64,000 nt of DNA, taken from contig JAQSDU010000017.1 of the NCBI GenBank assembly GCA_029946065.1, positions 1 to 64,000 of the forward strand. The letters run 5' to 3'. Under the pieces are notes generated by a model, which made no database searches, was not told where the DNA came from, and was given only the letters and a program-made list of their open reading frames with translations. Positions 1 through 10,061 of this stretch are shown here, one piece after another. Position 1 is the stretch's first letter. Every line of letters begins with the position of its first letter. The stretch is from Flavobacterium sp. GTDB taxonomy: Bacteria > Bacteroidota > Bacteroidia > Flavobacteriales > Flavobacteriaceae. The position numbers were made by a program, and so were the translations under genes.

Positions 1-250
1 CAAAAGAAACCTAAATTTCACTTCTTTTTTAAATCTCTACAATAAATCAATGAACATTTAATCTTGTATCCTAACTTTTAATCAGGTAACATTAATCATT
101 TTACTATTTCTTTTGCTATTTAGAAACATCGTATTTCTACAAGGCAGTATTCGAATATTCGAATGCACTGATATAGAATCACTTGTATTCTACATCCTAA
201 TTCTAAACAGCTTTATAATAATTACTTACATGTAATCCTTTTTGACCCCA

Positions 251-276
251 TTTTTGACTTGGTCAATAGAGGGAGC
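251..276. repeat. Short repeat, copy 1 (gacttggtcaat motif)
   Basis: A run of T followed by gacttggtcaatagagggag. Near-copies lie at 507-530 and 584-610, and an inverted, more diverged copy at 11375-11395. The spacing and sharp edges suggest ends of an unidentified insertion sequence. This copy directly abuts the truncated IS1 end at 277-443. Confidence 0.6.
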
Positions 277-443
277 CTGATACACGTGGTTTGATATGAA
301 GCCATTTTAAACGATTTAAGGCGTCAAAAGTAACAAAAGCGACCCAATAGATCGCTTAAATTAAGTAAGTTGAGTTTTATTTATATTGAAAATCAAATGA
401 TTGGAATCATGTTTTGCCAAACCAACACGTTTGATACACTACC
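277..443 (-). mobile_element. Truncated IS1-family element (right end only)
   Basis: This stretch matches 8985-9144 almost base for base. It covers the first few codons of the IS1-type transposase (start codon at 303-305, minus strand), its upstream leader and the terminal repeat ccaacacgtttgatacacta. The rest of the transposase is absent, so this is a deletion relic of the same IS that is intact at about 8.3-9.1 kb. Confidence 0.8.
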
Positions 444-449
444 TCTTCA

Positions 450-610
450 ATGTTTTAAACAATATAAATCATACCATCACTAACTTTGAAACACTACCTG
501 CCTCCATTTTTGACTTGGTCAATATAGGGATCCACTAAATCTGAAACACCACCCAATTGTTTAAGTGTAATCGTTTTGCGATATTTTTTGGCTTGGTCAA
601 TAGGGGGAGC
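450..610. repeat. Cluster of IS-end repeats
   Basis: Positions 450-499 repeat 13357-13406 (a tttaaacaatataaatcata leader followed by an IS1-type end starting ccatcactaactttg). Positions 532-553 hold a third, weaker copy of the same end. Two copies of the gacttggtcaat motif are interleaved at 507-530 and 584-610. I see no gene in 1-631; the stretch is explained by nested IS ends. Confidence 0.65.
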
Positions 611-631
611 CCGGACCCATATTCACATTTT

Positions 632-3600
632 TTATAGAACAATTGACTTTCCGTTTTTTATAGAATTTAATTCATTTTGCATATGACCGAAAGCGAGCGC
701 TAATTCATTAGCAACTACCTTGTTTTGCGGACCAAATGCTTCAACAATTTGTGCATTTGCAAGAAATGCAGACCATTCAGCACTTCGACCAACCCTTAAT
801 TGATCGAGGCTTTCCCAAAATGTCCATACGTTTGCGAAATTTGAATTTTGCGCGGTTTTAATAATCGGAAAAAAAAGATTAGAAAATTGATCATCAAAAA
901 TAAATCGATTGTTATTGTTTGCCGTCAAGTTACACAATCTAAATAAGCTACCTAACCATAGCTCAATAAGTAATCGGTGCTGAGGTATAAAAAGTGTAGG
1001 GATTTCAATATATATCGTTATTGGATCACCCTTAAAGAACCTAGAAATATCAAATGATGATTTTGCAACTGATTTTGCGATAAGCGGATTACTAAAGACA
1101 CGAAGCATCTGAGTAGTAATAGTTAAAATTGAGGCGCGTTCCAGATCAGCTCTTGACAAAAATGCCGCAAGCAATTTGTAGCACTCTTCAGATAAACTTT
1201 TTCCATTGGTATCAAGGGTCACAGCCAAATTATAGACAACATCGTCATGAGATAATTGTTTAAGTAACTCACCAATATTTCGATCCTTTTCTGGTATAAT
1301 AGATAAATATAGCAACATAGCATATATTAGTGAATAAGAGCTTGCTCTCCAAAATGGGTCAACTCCAATAGGCTGTTCAGGATATAACAACTCAGTGATA
1401 AATAAAGAATTGCCTGCTAATTGATTATCATCAATATAAAGTAAATCAAGAGGATTGAACTGGTCAGAGGTCAGTCCTGTTACACCAAAAGGATCAAGTA
1501 ATATAACCTGACTTGACTCTCTCTGCTTTTCGGCTGTTAGCCTATAACATTGCGCTGATGATTCTAATACAACCACTACATTTGCAAATTCTGCCTGCAT
1601 TAATTTAGACACTTCGTCCCATTTATTCGTTCTTGTCGAAGCGAACGTTACTCTATTGTTATTATAGGGATAAATTATCCCGTCACTTTTATTTTCTGTT
1701 ACATCTGTCTGGTTTTGGTCATCCCACAACGAAACAATGTTTCCTTTTCGAAGTTGTCGCGATTTCAATGAAGATATTCCAAATATCCTGATCAATTCAT
1801 TAATGGTTGGGGCACTATTATAATTACCTGCTAGTATTTCGTCGAAATTACTTAGAAAAGCTGACCAATCTGCAGGATATTTTTCTGTTAACTGATGTGG
1901 ACTTTCCCAAATTGCACACAATTTTACATAATGGTTATCTATTTTCTGTAATGCTTTGAGTTGAGGAAAAAGTCCTAATTCAGAACAATTATCAATTACA
2001 TATAAAAATTGTAACTCTTCGGAAGCTTTACATTCAGAAAGGTGTGTAAACGCAGAAAGCCATAATTTGATTAAGGGACTATATAATGACATAAACTGCA
2101 TCGGAATTTCTATATATACTGTTAATCCTTCAGTATTGATAGTATTGAGATTAAAAGTAGTATTGTCTGTAATTTTTTGAATCACTGAAGAACTGAAAAT
2201 TTTGACGATTTTGTTTGCTTCTTGTATAGTCCGGCTGCGTAAGCTATCCGACATCTGAAGAAAAGCAGCGATTTCAGCATAACAATCTTTGGGTAGTTTT
2301 TTACCTAAGGTATCAAGCACAACCGCCAAGTTGTATACGGTATCGTCTGAATTAATTATCCTCCACAATTCTGAAAGTGTAGCCTGTTTCTCAGGAATTG
2401 CAAAAAGGTATTGTAAAATGCTTCTGATTAAAGGAATAGCATTATTGTCCCAAAAAGAATCAATAGCTACGCTACCGACAATTGTACTCAATTCGTCAAC
2501 AAACTCATATACATTTGTTTTCATTCCCTGCACTTGCAAAATATCCAGGGGATTAAATTTATCGCTTTTTTGATCAATAACATTAAAAGGATCAATCTTT
2601 ACAATCTTACTAATATTTGAGCGCTTCATTGAAGTAGCGTTGTATAATTTTCCATCCGCCTCAATTATTAACGCAAATTTTTCAGAGCATTCCAAAAAAG
2701 AACTTTGAAGAACTTCCCATTTATCAGAATAACTTGGTGCAAAAATGGCCCTATGTCTTTTAGGGATAGGTATGTCGTTGGTGTTGATTTTGGTTTCAGC
2801 AATTTGTGCCAATCCAGATTCTCCGAACTCCAGAATATCTCCTCTTTTTAGATTCTTAATTACTGATGGCTCAATCCCAAAAACCGCAGCTAGTTCTGTA
2901 CTGGCTAAAAAAGATTGGGGCCCTATACATTGTATAACATTGCAGTTACTAATAAATGCCAGCCACTCTTCAGGATATCGAATACGAATTTGATCAACAG
3001 TCACCAAATAGGTAACAATACTGATGTCAGTAAAAGAAAGTTTTTGGACAGCTATTAATTTCGGAAATAAATTTGTAACGATCGGATCCTCAATAATGAA
3101 CAAAATCGGATGATTGAACTGAGAGCTATTAGTCGCCAGCTGCATAAATGCTATAAACCAAAAATGAATAACTTTTATATATGAATCAGAATCAGTACTA
3201 GGTAATTCAATAAACACATCAGTCCCGATATTGACGAAAGTTTCAAGATCAAAAGTAGTGCTTTCAATAGCCCGCTGAACATGCATCGCATTCAAGCATG
3301 ATATTGCGCTGATAATCATTGTAATTATCATTGATTGATGATCCTTACTTCGATCAAGGAATGATTCGATTACGGCATATTCTGCTGTTCCCATTAACTT
3401 GCCTTCTTTTTCTATTAGACTGTGTAACTTAGCGGGTACATTATCAGTGAAAAAATAATTCATTCCTTCAATCAGAGCGGCTTTTCCATTTTTCTTTTTT
3501 ATATGAAAAGAAACTACTGCCTGAAATAAGCCCATAGCCGATAAACGCCACGAAGGTTCAAATGCCAGAGTAGTAAGTTGATTTGAATCAATGCTAAAAA

Positions 3601-3892
3601 ATGGGTTTATTGAAGTTAGTGGTTCGAGCAAAAGTGATAAAACCGAATCTTTAGCATAGTCGGGAATATAATCAAAAATGTCAATAGGATTGAACGAATG
3701 CTTTTTTTTAGTGGTATCATGGAAAAGACCGACAACCGGGTAGATGCTTCTATCAAGGGATTGCGTTTGTTTCATCAACATTTCCGTGTTTCGACTGAAA
3801 ACAATAACCGGCGAAGTGGTTTTTTCTATTTGTTGGATAATAGAACGTACACGACCTTCATTATTCAATTGTTCAAATATTATTGTGATCAT
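632..3892 (-). CDS. Protein of three tandem degenerate VirD4/TraG-like units
   Basis: A 1086-residue protein with three homologous units (about 1-365, 385-745 and 750-1086). Each has the order found in the ATPase part of type IV coupling proteins (VirD4/TraG): a DPF..FNP[IL]D segment (FNP[IL]D near 67, 446 and 811), a DPFW-like helix, TVYIEIP-like strand, a hydrophobic strand where Walker B should be (IIEDP, VIDNC, FDDQF), then W.S.DQL, a W..FL.N segment and a short FG. No unit has a Walker A P-loop, and the Walker B acidic pair is eroded, so ATP hydrolysis is unlikely. No signal peptide or membrane segment is seen. It starts 18 bp after the NACHT gene on the same strand and is probably co-transcribed with it. 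A scaffold or ligand-sensing role in a conflict system is inference; I know no named family with this triplication. Confidence 0.75.
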   Translation of the reverse strand: MITIIFEQLNNEGRVRSIIQQIEKTTSPVIVFSRNTEMLMKQTQSLDRSIYPVVGLFHDTTKKKHSFNPIDIFDYIPDYAKDSVLSLLLEPLTSINPFFSIDSNQLTTLAFEPSWRLSAMGLFQAVVSFHIKKKNGKAALIEGMNYFFTDNVPAKLHSLIEKEGKLMGTAEYAVIESFLDRSKDHQSMIITMIISAISCLNAMHVQRAIESTTFDLETFVNIGTDVFIELPSTDSDSYIKVIHFWFIAFMQLATNSSQFNHPILFIIEDPIVTNLFPKLIAVQKLSFTDISIVTYLVTVDQIRIRYPEEWLAFISNCNVIQCIGPQSFLASTELAAVFGIEPSVIKNLKRGDILEFGESGLAQIAETKINTNDIPIPKRHRAIFAPSYSDKWEVLQSSFLECSEKFALIIEADGKLYNATSMKRSNISKIVKIDPFNVIDQKSDKFNPLDILQVQGMKTNVYEFVDELSTIVGSVAIDSFWDNNAIPLIRSILQYLFAIPEKQATLSELWRIINSDDTVYNLAVVLDTLGKKLPKDCYAEIAAFLQMSDSLRSRTIQEANKIVKIFSSSVIQKITDNTTFNLNTINTEGLTVYIEIPMQFMSLYSPLIKLWLSAFTHLSECKASEELQFLYVIDNCSELGLFPQLKALQKIDNHYVKLCAIWESPHQLTEKYPADWSAFLSNFDEILAGNYNSAPTINELIRIFGISSLKSRQLRKGNIVSLWDDQNQTDVTENKSDGIIYPYNNNRVTFASTRTNKWDEVSKLMQAEFANVVVVLESSAQCYRLTAEKQRESSQVILLDPFGVTGLTSDQFNPLDLLYIDDNQLAGNSLFITELLYPEQPIGVDPFWRASSYSLIYAMLLYLSIIPEKDRNIGELLKQLSHDDVVYNLAVTLDTNGKSLSEECYKLLAAFLSRADLERASILTITTQMLRVFSNPLIAKSVAKSSFDISRFFKGDPITIYIEIPTLFIPQHRLLIELWLGSLFRLCNLTANNNNRFIFDDQFSNLFFPIIKTAQNSNFANVWTFWESLDQLRVGRSAEWSAFLANAQIVEAFGPQNKVVANELALAFGHMQNELNSIKNGKSIVL

Positions 3893-3910
3893 AACAAATA
3901 TATTTAATTA

Positions 3911-6900
3911 TTATGCTTCTATTATTATGCGGAAACCAATATCGTTTTCCCGAATAGTCGGAAAACTCCATCCTCGTAAATCTGTCGGTATATCTTCAAC
4001 GAGCGTTGAAAATGCACCACCTTTAATTGCAATTCCGCGTTGGCTGTAATCAAAGTAATTTGATTGCCATTCCCAGACATTTCCAATAGCGTCTACCAAG
4101 CCATGAGAAAAAGTTGTTCCCTTTGAAAACATGCCTAAAGGAGAGGTACGATCTAAAAAATTACCGATATTGGCAAATGCCTGAAAATCATGAAAATCTT
4201 TTCCATTCATATTTATCCAAGGCAAATTACCTACTGTTTTATCATTAAATACAGCAGTATTCCACTCTTCTTCCGAAGGTAATCTTATTTTTATTGGTTT
4301 AAGATTAGGATTGAATAGAGATTCTTCGAGTTCATCCCAGTGTTTTAAAAGCCATTTGCAATATGCATTAGCTTCATACCAGCTAATACCAACTATCGGC
4401 ACTCCGGGGTGTGAGATTCCAAACTTATTATCATTCCATGATCTTGGCAAGCGATCGTCCTCTGTATTATTGTTAATCCAGTTTATTGCTGATTCATCTA
4501 GTGAAAGTGATTTTCCAGAAAATGATAGGCAAATGTGATCCTGCCAATACATTAGGTCTCTAAAATCCGGAGCATCGAGAAAACGCTGATATTGTTGATT
4601 TGATATGAGATTTTTTCCAATATATAATGCCTTATCGTCAATTACAATTGGTGTGCAAGTATATAAATTCTCTGATAACCAACCCAATTCATCAAGAACA
4701 AAAGCAATGTCAAGTCGATACTTAAATTCATTCTGTGTATCAAGGATTGCCACAGCAAGTGTTTCCTTTAATTTATCCCGATATTTTCTGGACAGGTTTT
4801 CCCTCATGTCACGCGCTATCCTTCCAGCCATGATCATTCTGCGGGACCAACCTTCCCAATTATTATTTAATTTACAATCTTTACCTGCTTTTACACACTT
4901 GTCTAAGATTAATTCACGACGTTGTTCCCCCAATTCTGAATGTGCACCGGAAAGAACTATCACTTCTTCCCAAGTCGGCTCGTCAATATGTTCTAAAAGA
5001 ATATTAACAAATTCAGTATCAAGTAGATTAATTAAAGCATCGGCTACAAGATATTCCCGAAAGCCTTCATGCGTAAAACTATAAATTGGCGGATCTGATG
5101 GTTCAGTTTCGACCAACAATCCGCTTCGCTCATGTGAGTGATGAAGAAAGAGTTCTGAGTAGATCAAAGCTTGCTCAGGATTTACTCCTTCCTTGTCTTC
5201 AAAATAATCTTTTAAAAAACTCACTAATGAATTAAAATCAATTCCAGGCCATTTTTTTTCCTTTTGCATTTGTAATGCAATATATGCTAACCTTTTCTTC
5301 TTAGCTTTTACCTCGGTTTTAAGATCTGGATAATTTATACCAGTTCCATCATCATCATCTTTATTTTTTCTGGCTTTGTCGTCCTGAGCTTTCCAGAAGC
5401 CGAGCAATAAATTAATAATTTCCTCATAGACATCAACTCTTCGTTGAGGTAGTTCGGCACCATGATATTTATACATCATTACTAAAGAAGTACAAAAGAG
5501 CGGCGTGCCTCCTAAAACGGTAAGATTGCTTGAACGAAAAATAGATTCGCATATTCCGGCAAAATCCTTTTGTCGCGTTTCACTGTCCGATTCGATATAA
5601 TTTAAGATATTGTTGATGAGTTGTCGAATACTACCTGGCTCTAATGGCTTGACTTCTCTCACGGCCAATGACGAAGATTTTAAATACATTTCGACAGATT
5701 CATATCCTTTTGGACGTGAACTCAAGACAAAAAAATTGCTTCGAACACTATCTGATTTGTTGGATACCGTAATATCCGATTTTGTTTCGTTTGTTTTATA
5801 TCTTTTAATAAATTCATTGAGATGTTTTGCAACTTCTGTACGATGTGCCATTGGGACTTCATCTAGTCCATCTATAAAAACTGCACAACCGCCCTTGTCA
5901 AGCAGATTGTCAAAAAAATTAGCGGTGAGTGTTACTCTTTCTGCTTCACGATAATAATAATCAAGATAAGAAATAATACTTCCCGGACAAGCTTCAACAA
6001 AATTAGACACTTCTTGTAGATAGTAGTGGAAACTTCTTAGTTTGAAAAATATAGGTACTGCCCCTATATTTTTCTTCCAGCCCGAAATGTCATTATTTCG
6101 CTCTTCAGCTAAAAACGCTATATTATCCTTCCAACCCGGAATATCGTTACTTCTCCCTTCAGCAAAAGATAATGCTAAATGCCTTAGTAAAGTTGTTTTT
6201 CCTATACCAGGTGGGCCAAGCAGAACAATATTTTTGGTCTTTGAAATTACTGTGCCGACTTTGGAATCATTACTTTCAAAATTTTTATCAATGCCTGTTA
6301 TGTCACTGTTTCGTCTGTTTGTGTTTGAATCCCTTATATCGACAGGTACATAAATATCTTTAAGTGTTGCATCTGAACGATCCTGTGAACTTGACCTGGC
6401 CAAAGGTAATACTGAATATTTCAGTTGATGTTTTCGTAAATGATATAGATATTTACCTAACGCCAGTGTATCAGCATCGTTTAATTTGCGATCTTTTGAT
6501 TCAAAAATAAAATTATCTTCAATCCTTTTTTGTAAGTCAAGTTCTGAAGCCAGTTTATTAGCGAATCCGGAAATGATATTAAGTTCAAGAAGGTCATCTA
6601 CGAAAGAAATGATATCAGAATATTCATTATCGTTAGATAGCTTTTTTCGAAAGTCGTAAAGAAAATTTTTAAAAGAAATCAAGTTTGACTCTGAAATTTT
6701 TAATTCTTGTATTAGATATGTTGGTATTACTTCAGATTCAATATGGCCCATTTCAAAAATCGTTGCAGCAATCATTTGTTGAACAGAAGCACTATCGGAA
6801 ATGATACTTTGATTAAATATGTTTTTGACAAGCGTAGATTCATCAGTAACTTTCTTTAAGATATTGTAAAAAATTTGCTGCCGATGTAAATCCAAAGTTA

Positions 6901-7936
6901 AATCATCTAGCCAAGCTCTTATTTTTACTGCTTTGAGTTGAAGCGAAATATTTTTGTTTTGAATTAAAAGCTGTTCGAGTACATTTCGGAAAGCAATAAA
7001 AATCGCTTTTATATTATTTGATTCTTTTGTTTGCTTGTCAACAGGTTTTGATAGTCTGGAGTTATTTTGCTTTTGACTCCTAGATTTTATAGACATTACA
7101 GTTTTAAACCTTTTTTTCGAGTCGCTAATTTTAATTCCGAGATCATCGAAAGCAAACTCTTTATTAAAAAGATGCTCACAAAAGCTAATTGCAGATGATA
7201 CTGCTACCAATTGGTTTTCCTTCTTTTTGTATTTTTTCTTACCATCTGCAAAATCACAAATGCCTTTAATCATAATCCACTCGTTCACTCTTCCGTCACA
7301 AGCTGCATAAATACCTGCGCCTTCCATCTCTCCACCTTTTGCAAGTGGGTAAACGTTGGTTAATTCTTTAGAAAAATCTTTATCATCAATGAGTTTTTCA
7401 CCGCTTAAAACATCGCCTACTAATATGGTTGGCTGTCTATTTTTAATTTCGAAATGCCAGTCGTTTATGTTCCGCACGCGATTGATAAGAATCGTTCCTG
7501 CGGGTCCTGATTTACCTCGATTTTGGTGTTTTGTTCCTATTCTTTGAGGTTCATAAGGAATGATTCGTTCTGCTATGAGTAAATCACCTACTTTTTGTTT
7601 TTTCCTATCAATACCAAAAGCAATACCTATCATGAGCACTATTTTGGGCTGACAGGCTTCAATTGCATCAATAGTTGTGGTTATTGATGATTCTCTGCCT
7701 ATTGAACCCATATCGCCACAGGCTACATGGACGACATTATATTTTCCATATTTAGCTAGAAAGTATGTTTGCCTTTTATGCGCAATAGTAACAATTCCAT
7801 CTTTGCCAGAAATAGGTAAAAGACATTTATGCAACTCGTCCTTTTCCAACAAGGTAGCCGTTATAATTAGTATATTGAAATAATTGAGATTATTTTGTAA
7901 GAATAAAGCGTTTTCTTCAATATATTTTGAGTTCAT
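3911..7936 (-). CDS. Nucleoside phosphorylase-NACHT-FGE domain STAND protein
   Basis: A 1341-residue protein with three recognisable parts. Residues about 18-270 are a PNP/MTAN-type nucleoside phosphorylase domain (GDVLSGEKL, then GGEMEGAGIY and a CDFADG segment carrying the usual catalytic Asp). A helical linker follows. A NACHT NTPase has Walker A GPPGIGKTT near 572, Walker B VFIDGLDE near 684, and a F.HE.FREYL helix near 950. Residues about 1100-1341 are a formylglycine-generating-enzyme/sulfatase-modifying-factor-like (C-type-lectin fold) domain with RLPSEEEW, GNVWEW and GFRI. This is the layout of NLR-like immune proteins: phosphorylase as effector or nucleotide sensor, NACHT as switch, FGE-like domain as possible recognition module. 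It is the first gene of a two-gene operon with the triple VirD4-like protein. An antiphage role is inferred. Confidence 0.88.
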   Translation of the reverse strand: MNSKYIEENALFLQNNLNYFNILIITATLLEKDELHKCLLPISGKDGIVTIAHKRQTYFLAKYGKYNVVHVACGDMGSIGRESSITTTIDAIEACQPKIVLMIGIAFGIDRKKQKVGDLLIAERIIPYEPQRIGTKHQNRGKSGPAGTILINRVRNINDWHFEIKNRQPTILVGDVLSGEKLIDDKDFSKELTNVYPLAKGGEMEGAGIYAACDGRVNEWIMIKGICDFADGKKKYKKKENQLVAVSSAISFCEHLFNKEFAFDDLGIKISDSKKRFKTVMSIKSRSQKQNNSRLSKPVDKQTKESNNIKAIFIAFRNVLEQLLIQNKNISLQLKAVKIRAWLDDLTLDLHRQQIFYNILKKVTDESTLVKNIFNQSIISDSASVQQMIAATIFEMGHIESEVIPTYLIQELKISESNLISFKNFLYDFRKKLSNDNEYSDIISFVDDLLELNIISGFANKLASELDLQKRIEDNFIFESKDRKLNDADTLALGKYLYHLRKHQLKYSVLPLARSSSQDRSDATLKDIYVPVDIRDSNTNRRNSDITGIDKNFESNDSKVGTVISKTKNIVLLGPPGIGKTTLLRHLALSFAEGRSNDIPGWKDNIAFLAEERNNDISGWKKNIGAVPIFFKLRSFHYYLQEVSNFVEACPGSIISYLDYYYREAERVTLTANFFDNLLDKGGCAVFIDGLDEVPMAHRTEVAKHLNEFIKRYKTNETKSDITVSNKSDSVRSNFFVLSSRPKGYESVEMYLKSSSLAVREVKPLEPGSIRQLINNILNYIESDSETRQKDFAGICESIFRSSNLTVLGGTPLFCTSLVMMYKYHGAELPQRRVDVYEEIINLLLGFWKAQDDKARKNKDDDDGTGINYPDLKTEVKAKKKRLAYIALQMQKEKKWPGIDFNSLVSFLKDYFEDKEGVNPEQALIYSELFLHHSHERSGLLVETEPSDPPIYSFTHEGFREYLVADALINLLDTEFVNILLEHIDEPTWEEVIVLSGAHSELGEQRRELILDKCVKAGKDCKLNNNWEGWSRRMIMAGRIARDMRENLSRKYRDKLKETLAVAILDTQNEFKYRLDIAFVLDELGWLSENLYTCTPIVIDDKALYIGKNLISNQQYQRFLDAPDFRDLMYWQDHICLSFSGKSLSLDESAINWINNNTEDDRLPRSWNDNKFGISHPGVPIVGISWYEANAYCKWLLKHWDELEESLFNPNLKPIKIRLPSEEEWNTAVFNDKTVGNLPWINMNGKDFHDFQAFANIGNFLDRTSPLGMFSKGTTFSHGLVDAIGNVWEWQSNYFDYSQRGIAIKGGAFSTLVEDIPTDLRGWSFPTIRENDIGFRIIIEA

Positions 7937-8308
7937 AAGAAAGAAAAATTATTTCATGCATTCAAATAGCTTTTATTTAGCATTTCCGGCGAAAAAACCT
8001 CACACAAACTTATCTTGTTAGGGATGAATCCCAATAATAATTTTTCGAAAGTGTGTCGTTGGATTTTACTTTGTAGTCCATAATTAGTCGTTAGTAGATT
8101 TATAAAAGCTCTAATCAATCGGAAGCATTATGCCGTAAAATCTTATTTAGCATATACATGAGCGTAAATTAGATAATCCCAACTAATCTGATTATAGTAT
8201 TTATACTAAAAATTTATACGTATAAATACTTATCTGAAATTTGGGAGTCCATATTTCTCTAATGGATATAATTTCTCATATGTAAAACACATAGTCAGGA
8301 AATGAGTC
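7937..8308. other. Intergenic region upstream of NACHT operon and IS1 left flank
   Basis: No gene is visible. The minus-strand promoter of the NACHT operon must lie here. The last ~50 bases resemble the corresponding flank of the second IS1 copy at 12.46-12.50 kb, so the IS left end lies near 8265-8290, but I cannot place a clear left terminal repeat. Confidence 0.4.
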
Positions 8309-9144
8309 CTAACCCCAAAAATAAATCCTCAAAACAGCATTCAAAACAACCAAGCTCCTGCTAAAACAAATCGTCTTTCGATTCAATCTTTTAAGATGAG
8401 TCCGAATACTCAGATTCTTTCGCTCAATATGATTAATCCCTCTGTGCTTTGTACTATGAATTTCTTTCGGAATCAAATACCTGTAATGCTTCAATTTATC
8501 AGTAACAATCCTTTTTGCGTCTGACAATTCCAGGCTTGTAATTACTTTCTTCAGCGTTTTATTAGTTCTTCTTCCAACATTAAAGCTCACTACACTCTTG
8601 GTTTCTTGTTCTAAAGCATATACGATCCAAGTGAGTTTAGACTTTTCTGTGATATAAGTCCTCATTTCATCTACCTGAAAAACTTTGCCTTTAGGAATAG
8701 CAGGTTGCCCGATGCTTTTAGCAATCAAAATGATTCGTGATAGTAGCGTGGATGTTGAGATCTTCAAAATTCTCGCAGTACTTCTGATTCCAAGTCCCTC
8801 TTTAGTGTAGGTAATGATTTTTTGATTTGTGCCAGATTGATAAGCTTCATAAGTATAACTTTCAACTCTTGTCTTGCCGCAATTCTTACAACGGTAACGT
8901 GTTTTATTTGCTGAAGACTTACCGTATTTGGTCAGCAAACCATTGCAGGTGTCACATATTTCTTTTCCACCAACACGTTTGATACACGTAGTTTGATTTG
9001 AAGCCATTTTAAACGATTTAAGGCGTCAAAAATAACAAAAGCGACCCAGTAGATCGCTTAAATTAGATAATAGGCATTTTATTTATATTGAAAATCAAAT
9101 AGTTGTAAATAAATTTATCAAACCAACACGTTTGATACACTACC
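8265..9144 (-). mobile_element. IS1-family insertion sequence
   Basis: The element contains an intact single-ORF IS1-type transposase (8309-9007). Its right end, read inward from 9144, starts GGTAGTGTATCAAACGTG, which has the GGTnnTG start usual for IS1-family terminal repeats. The left end is approximate because no matching inverted repeat is obvious there. Partial copies at 277-443, 11239-11378 and 12460-13435 show that the family has been active in this region. Confidence 0.7.
8309..9007 (-). CDS. IS1-family transposase (intact)
   Basis: A 232-residue protein. The N-terminus holds a zinc ribbon (CDTC near 18-21, CKNC near 40-43) followed by a helix-turn-helix (GIRSTARILKIS). The C-terminal half is the InsB-like DDE domain, with DEMRTY carrying the first Asp and the family signature HIERKNLSIRTHLKRLNRKT before FSRS. 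Unlike enteric IS1, InsA and InsB are one uninterrupted frame here, as in many Bacteroidota IS1 relatives. Stop is TAG. Confidence 0.92.
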   Translation of the reverse strand: MASNQTTCIKRVGGKEICDTCNGLLTKYGKSSANKTRYRCKNCGKTRVESYTYEAYQSGTNQKIITYTKEGLGIRSTARILKISTSTLLSRIILIAKSIGQPAIPKGKVFQVDEMRTYITEKSKLTWIVYALEQETKSVVSFNVGRRTNKTLKKVITSLELSDAKRIVTDKLKHYRYLIPKEIHSTKHRGINHIERKNLSIRTHLKRLNRKTICFSRSLVVLNAVLRIYFWG

Positions 9145-9260
9145 AGTAATTGATTACACTCACTAACGACTTGCTTTTTATTCATTGATTATTGTTTTTG
9201 TGTATAGATGTATCCTAGCTAAAGGCTTTGTTTAGCAATAAACTTTTTGTGCTCAACTAT

Positions 9261-10061
9261 TTATATTCCATTTATAATTTCCTTAATCTCATTTTCATTT
9301 AATTCTATTGCATCAATATTACCATCATCAACCATACCGGATAATAATCTGCCTTTAAATGCTGTAAAACCCAAGTACATCTTTTGATTTGAAATTATTT
9401 CGCCATTTGACTCAAGCTGTCTCTTAAAATCTGGAGAAACGGTAATTTTATTAATTATTTCCAAGTTAAGATTTGCAGAGGTGCCATTCTCATTTTTAAA
9501 TTTATATTTAATCCCCCTGGCACCAATAATCTTGTGAATTACCAGATTATTCTTATTTATAATTTCTTTTTTACACTCTGTGCTTGATTCATTAAACAAG
9601 TTTCTTGCCTTAACTGTTGAAACATAATTGATAAATGGTTCGATTAATTCAATTTCTATCGTCTTATAACTTGAATTTTTAAAACCTGCATCAAAGGAAA
9701 TCTGTTTTAATACACCTGCTGGAAGAAGAGCCTTTGCTTGAACTGAATCTCTTATAGTATATGATGTTTTGAGTAGGTAAATGGATTCATCGCTCGAAAA
9801 TGTTAAATCGTTTATTACAATACAATCCTCAGGATTGGCAATAATCTCGTTATCCTGATTTTTACTGAATTTCATAATAGTCAATGGACCATATGAAGCA
9901 TTCGAATATTTAAATGGAGCAAAACCATATGTTTTTAAAAATTGATTTAAATCCTTTTTTTGATTGGGAACCACACTGCTTTTACAGCTTATAATTACTA
10001 ATATGAAAAAAAGTAAATATGTCCCCCGTATTAATCCATAAGAAATTCTAGTTGTTCTCAT
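9261..10061 (-). CDS. Hypothetical lipoprotein
   Basis: A 266-residue protein with a lipoprotein signal peptide: a charged start, hydrophobic stretch, then VIISC with the acylated Cys at 26. The body shows no motif I recognise; it is mixed beta/alpha in character with alternating hydrophobic strands. Its start overlaps the end of the upstream lipoprotein metallopeptidase gene by 14 bases, so the two are almost certainly one operon and may act together at the cell envelope. Function unknown. Confidence 0.75.
   Translation of the reverse strand: MRTTRISYGLIRGTYLLFFILVIISCKSSVVPNQKKDLNQFLKTYGFAPFKYSNASYGPLTIMKFSKNQDNEIIANPEDCIVINDLTFSSDESIYLLKTSYTIRDSVQAKALLPAGVLKQISFDAGFKNSSYKTIEIELIEPFINYVSTVKARNLFNESSTECKKEIINKNNLVIHKIIGARGIKYKFKNENGTSANLNLEIINKITVSPDFKRQLESNGEIISNQKMYLGFTAFKGRLLSGMVDDGNIDAIELNENEIKEIINGI

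Noticed and set aside
632..3892. Active conjugative coupling protein
   Set aside because: No Walker A in any of the three units, no N-terminal membrane helices and no transfer genes next to it.
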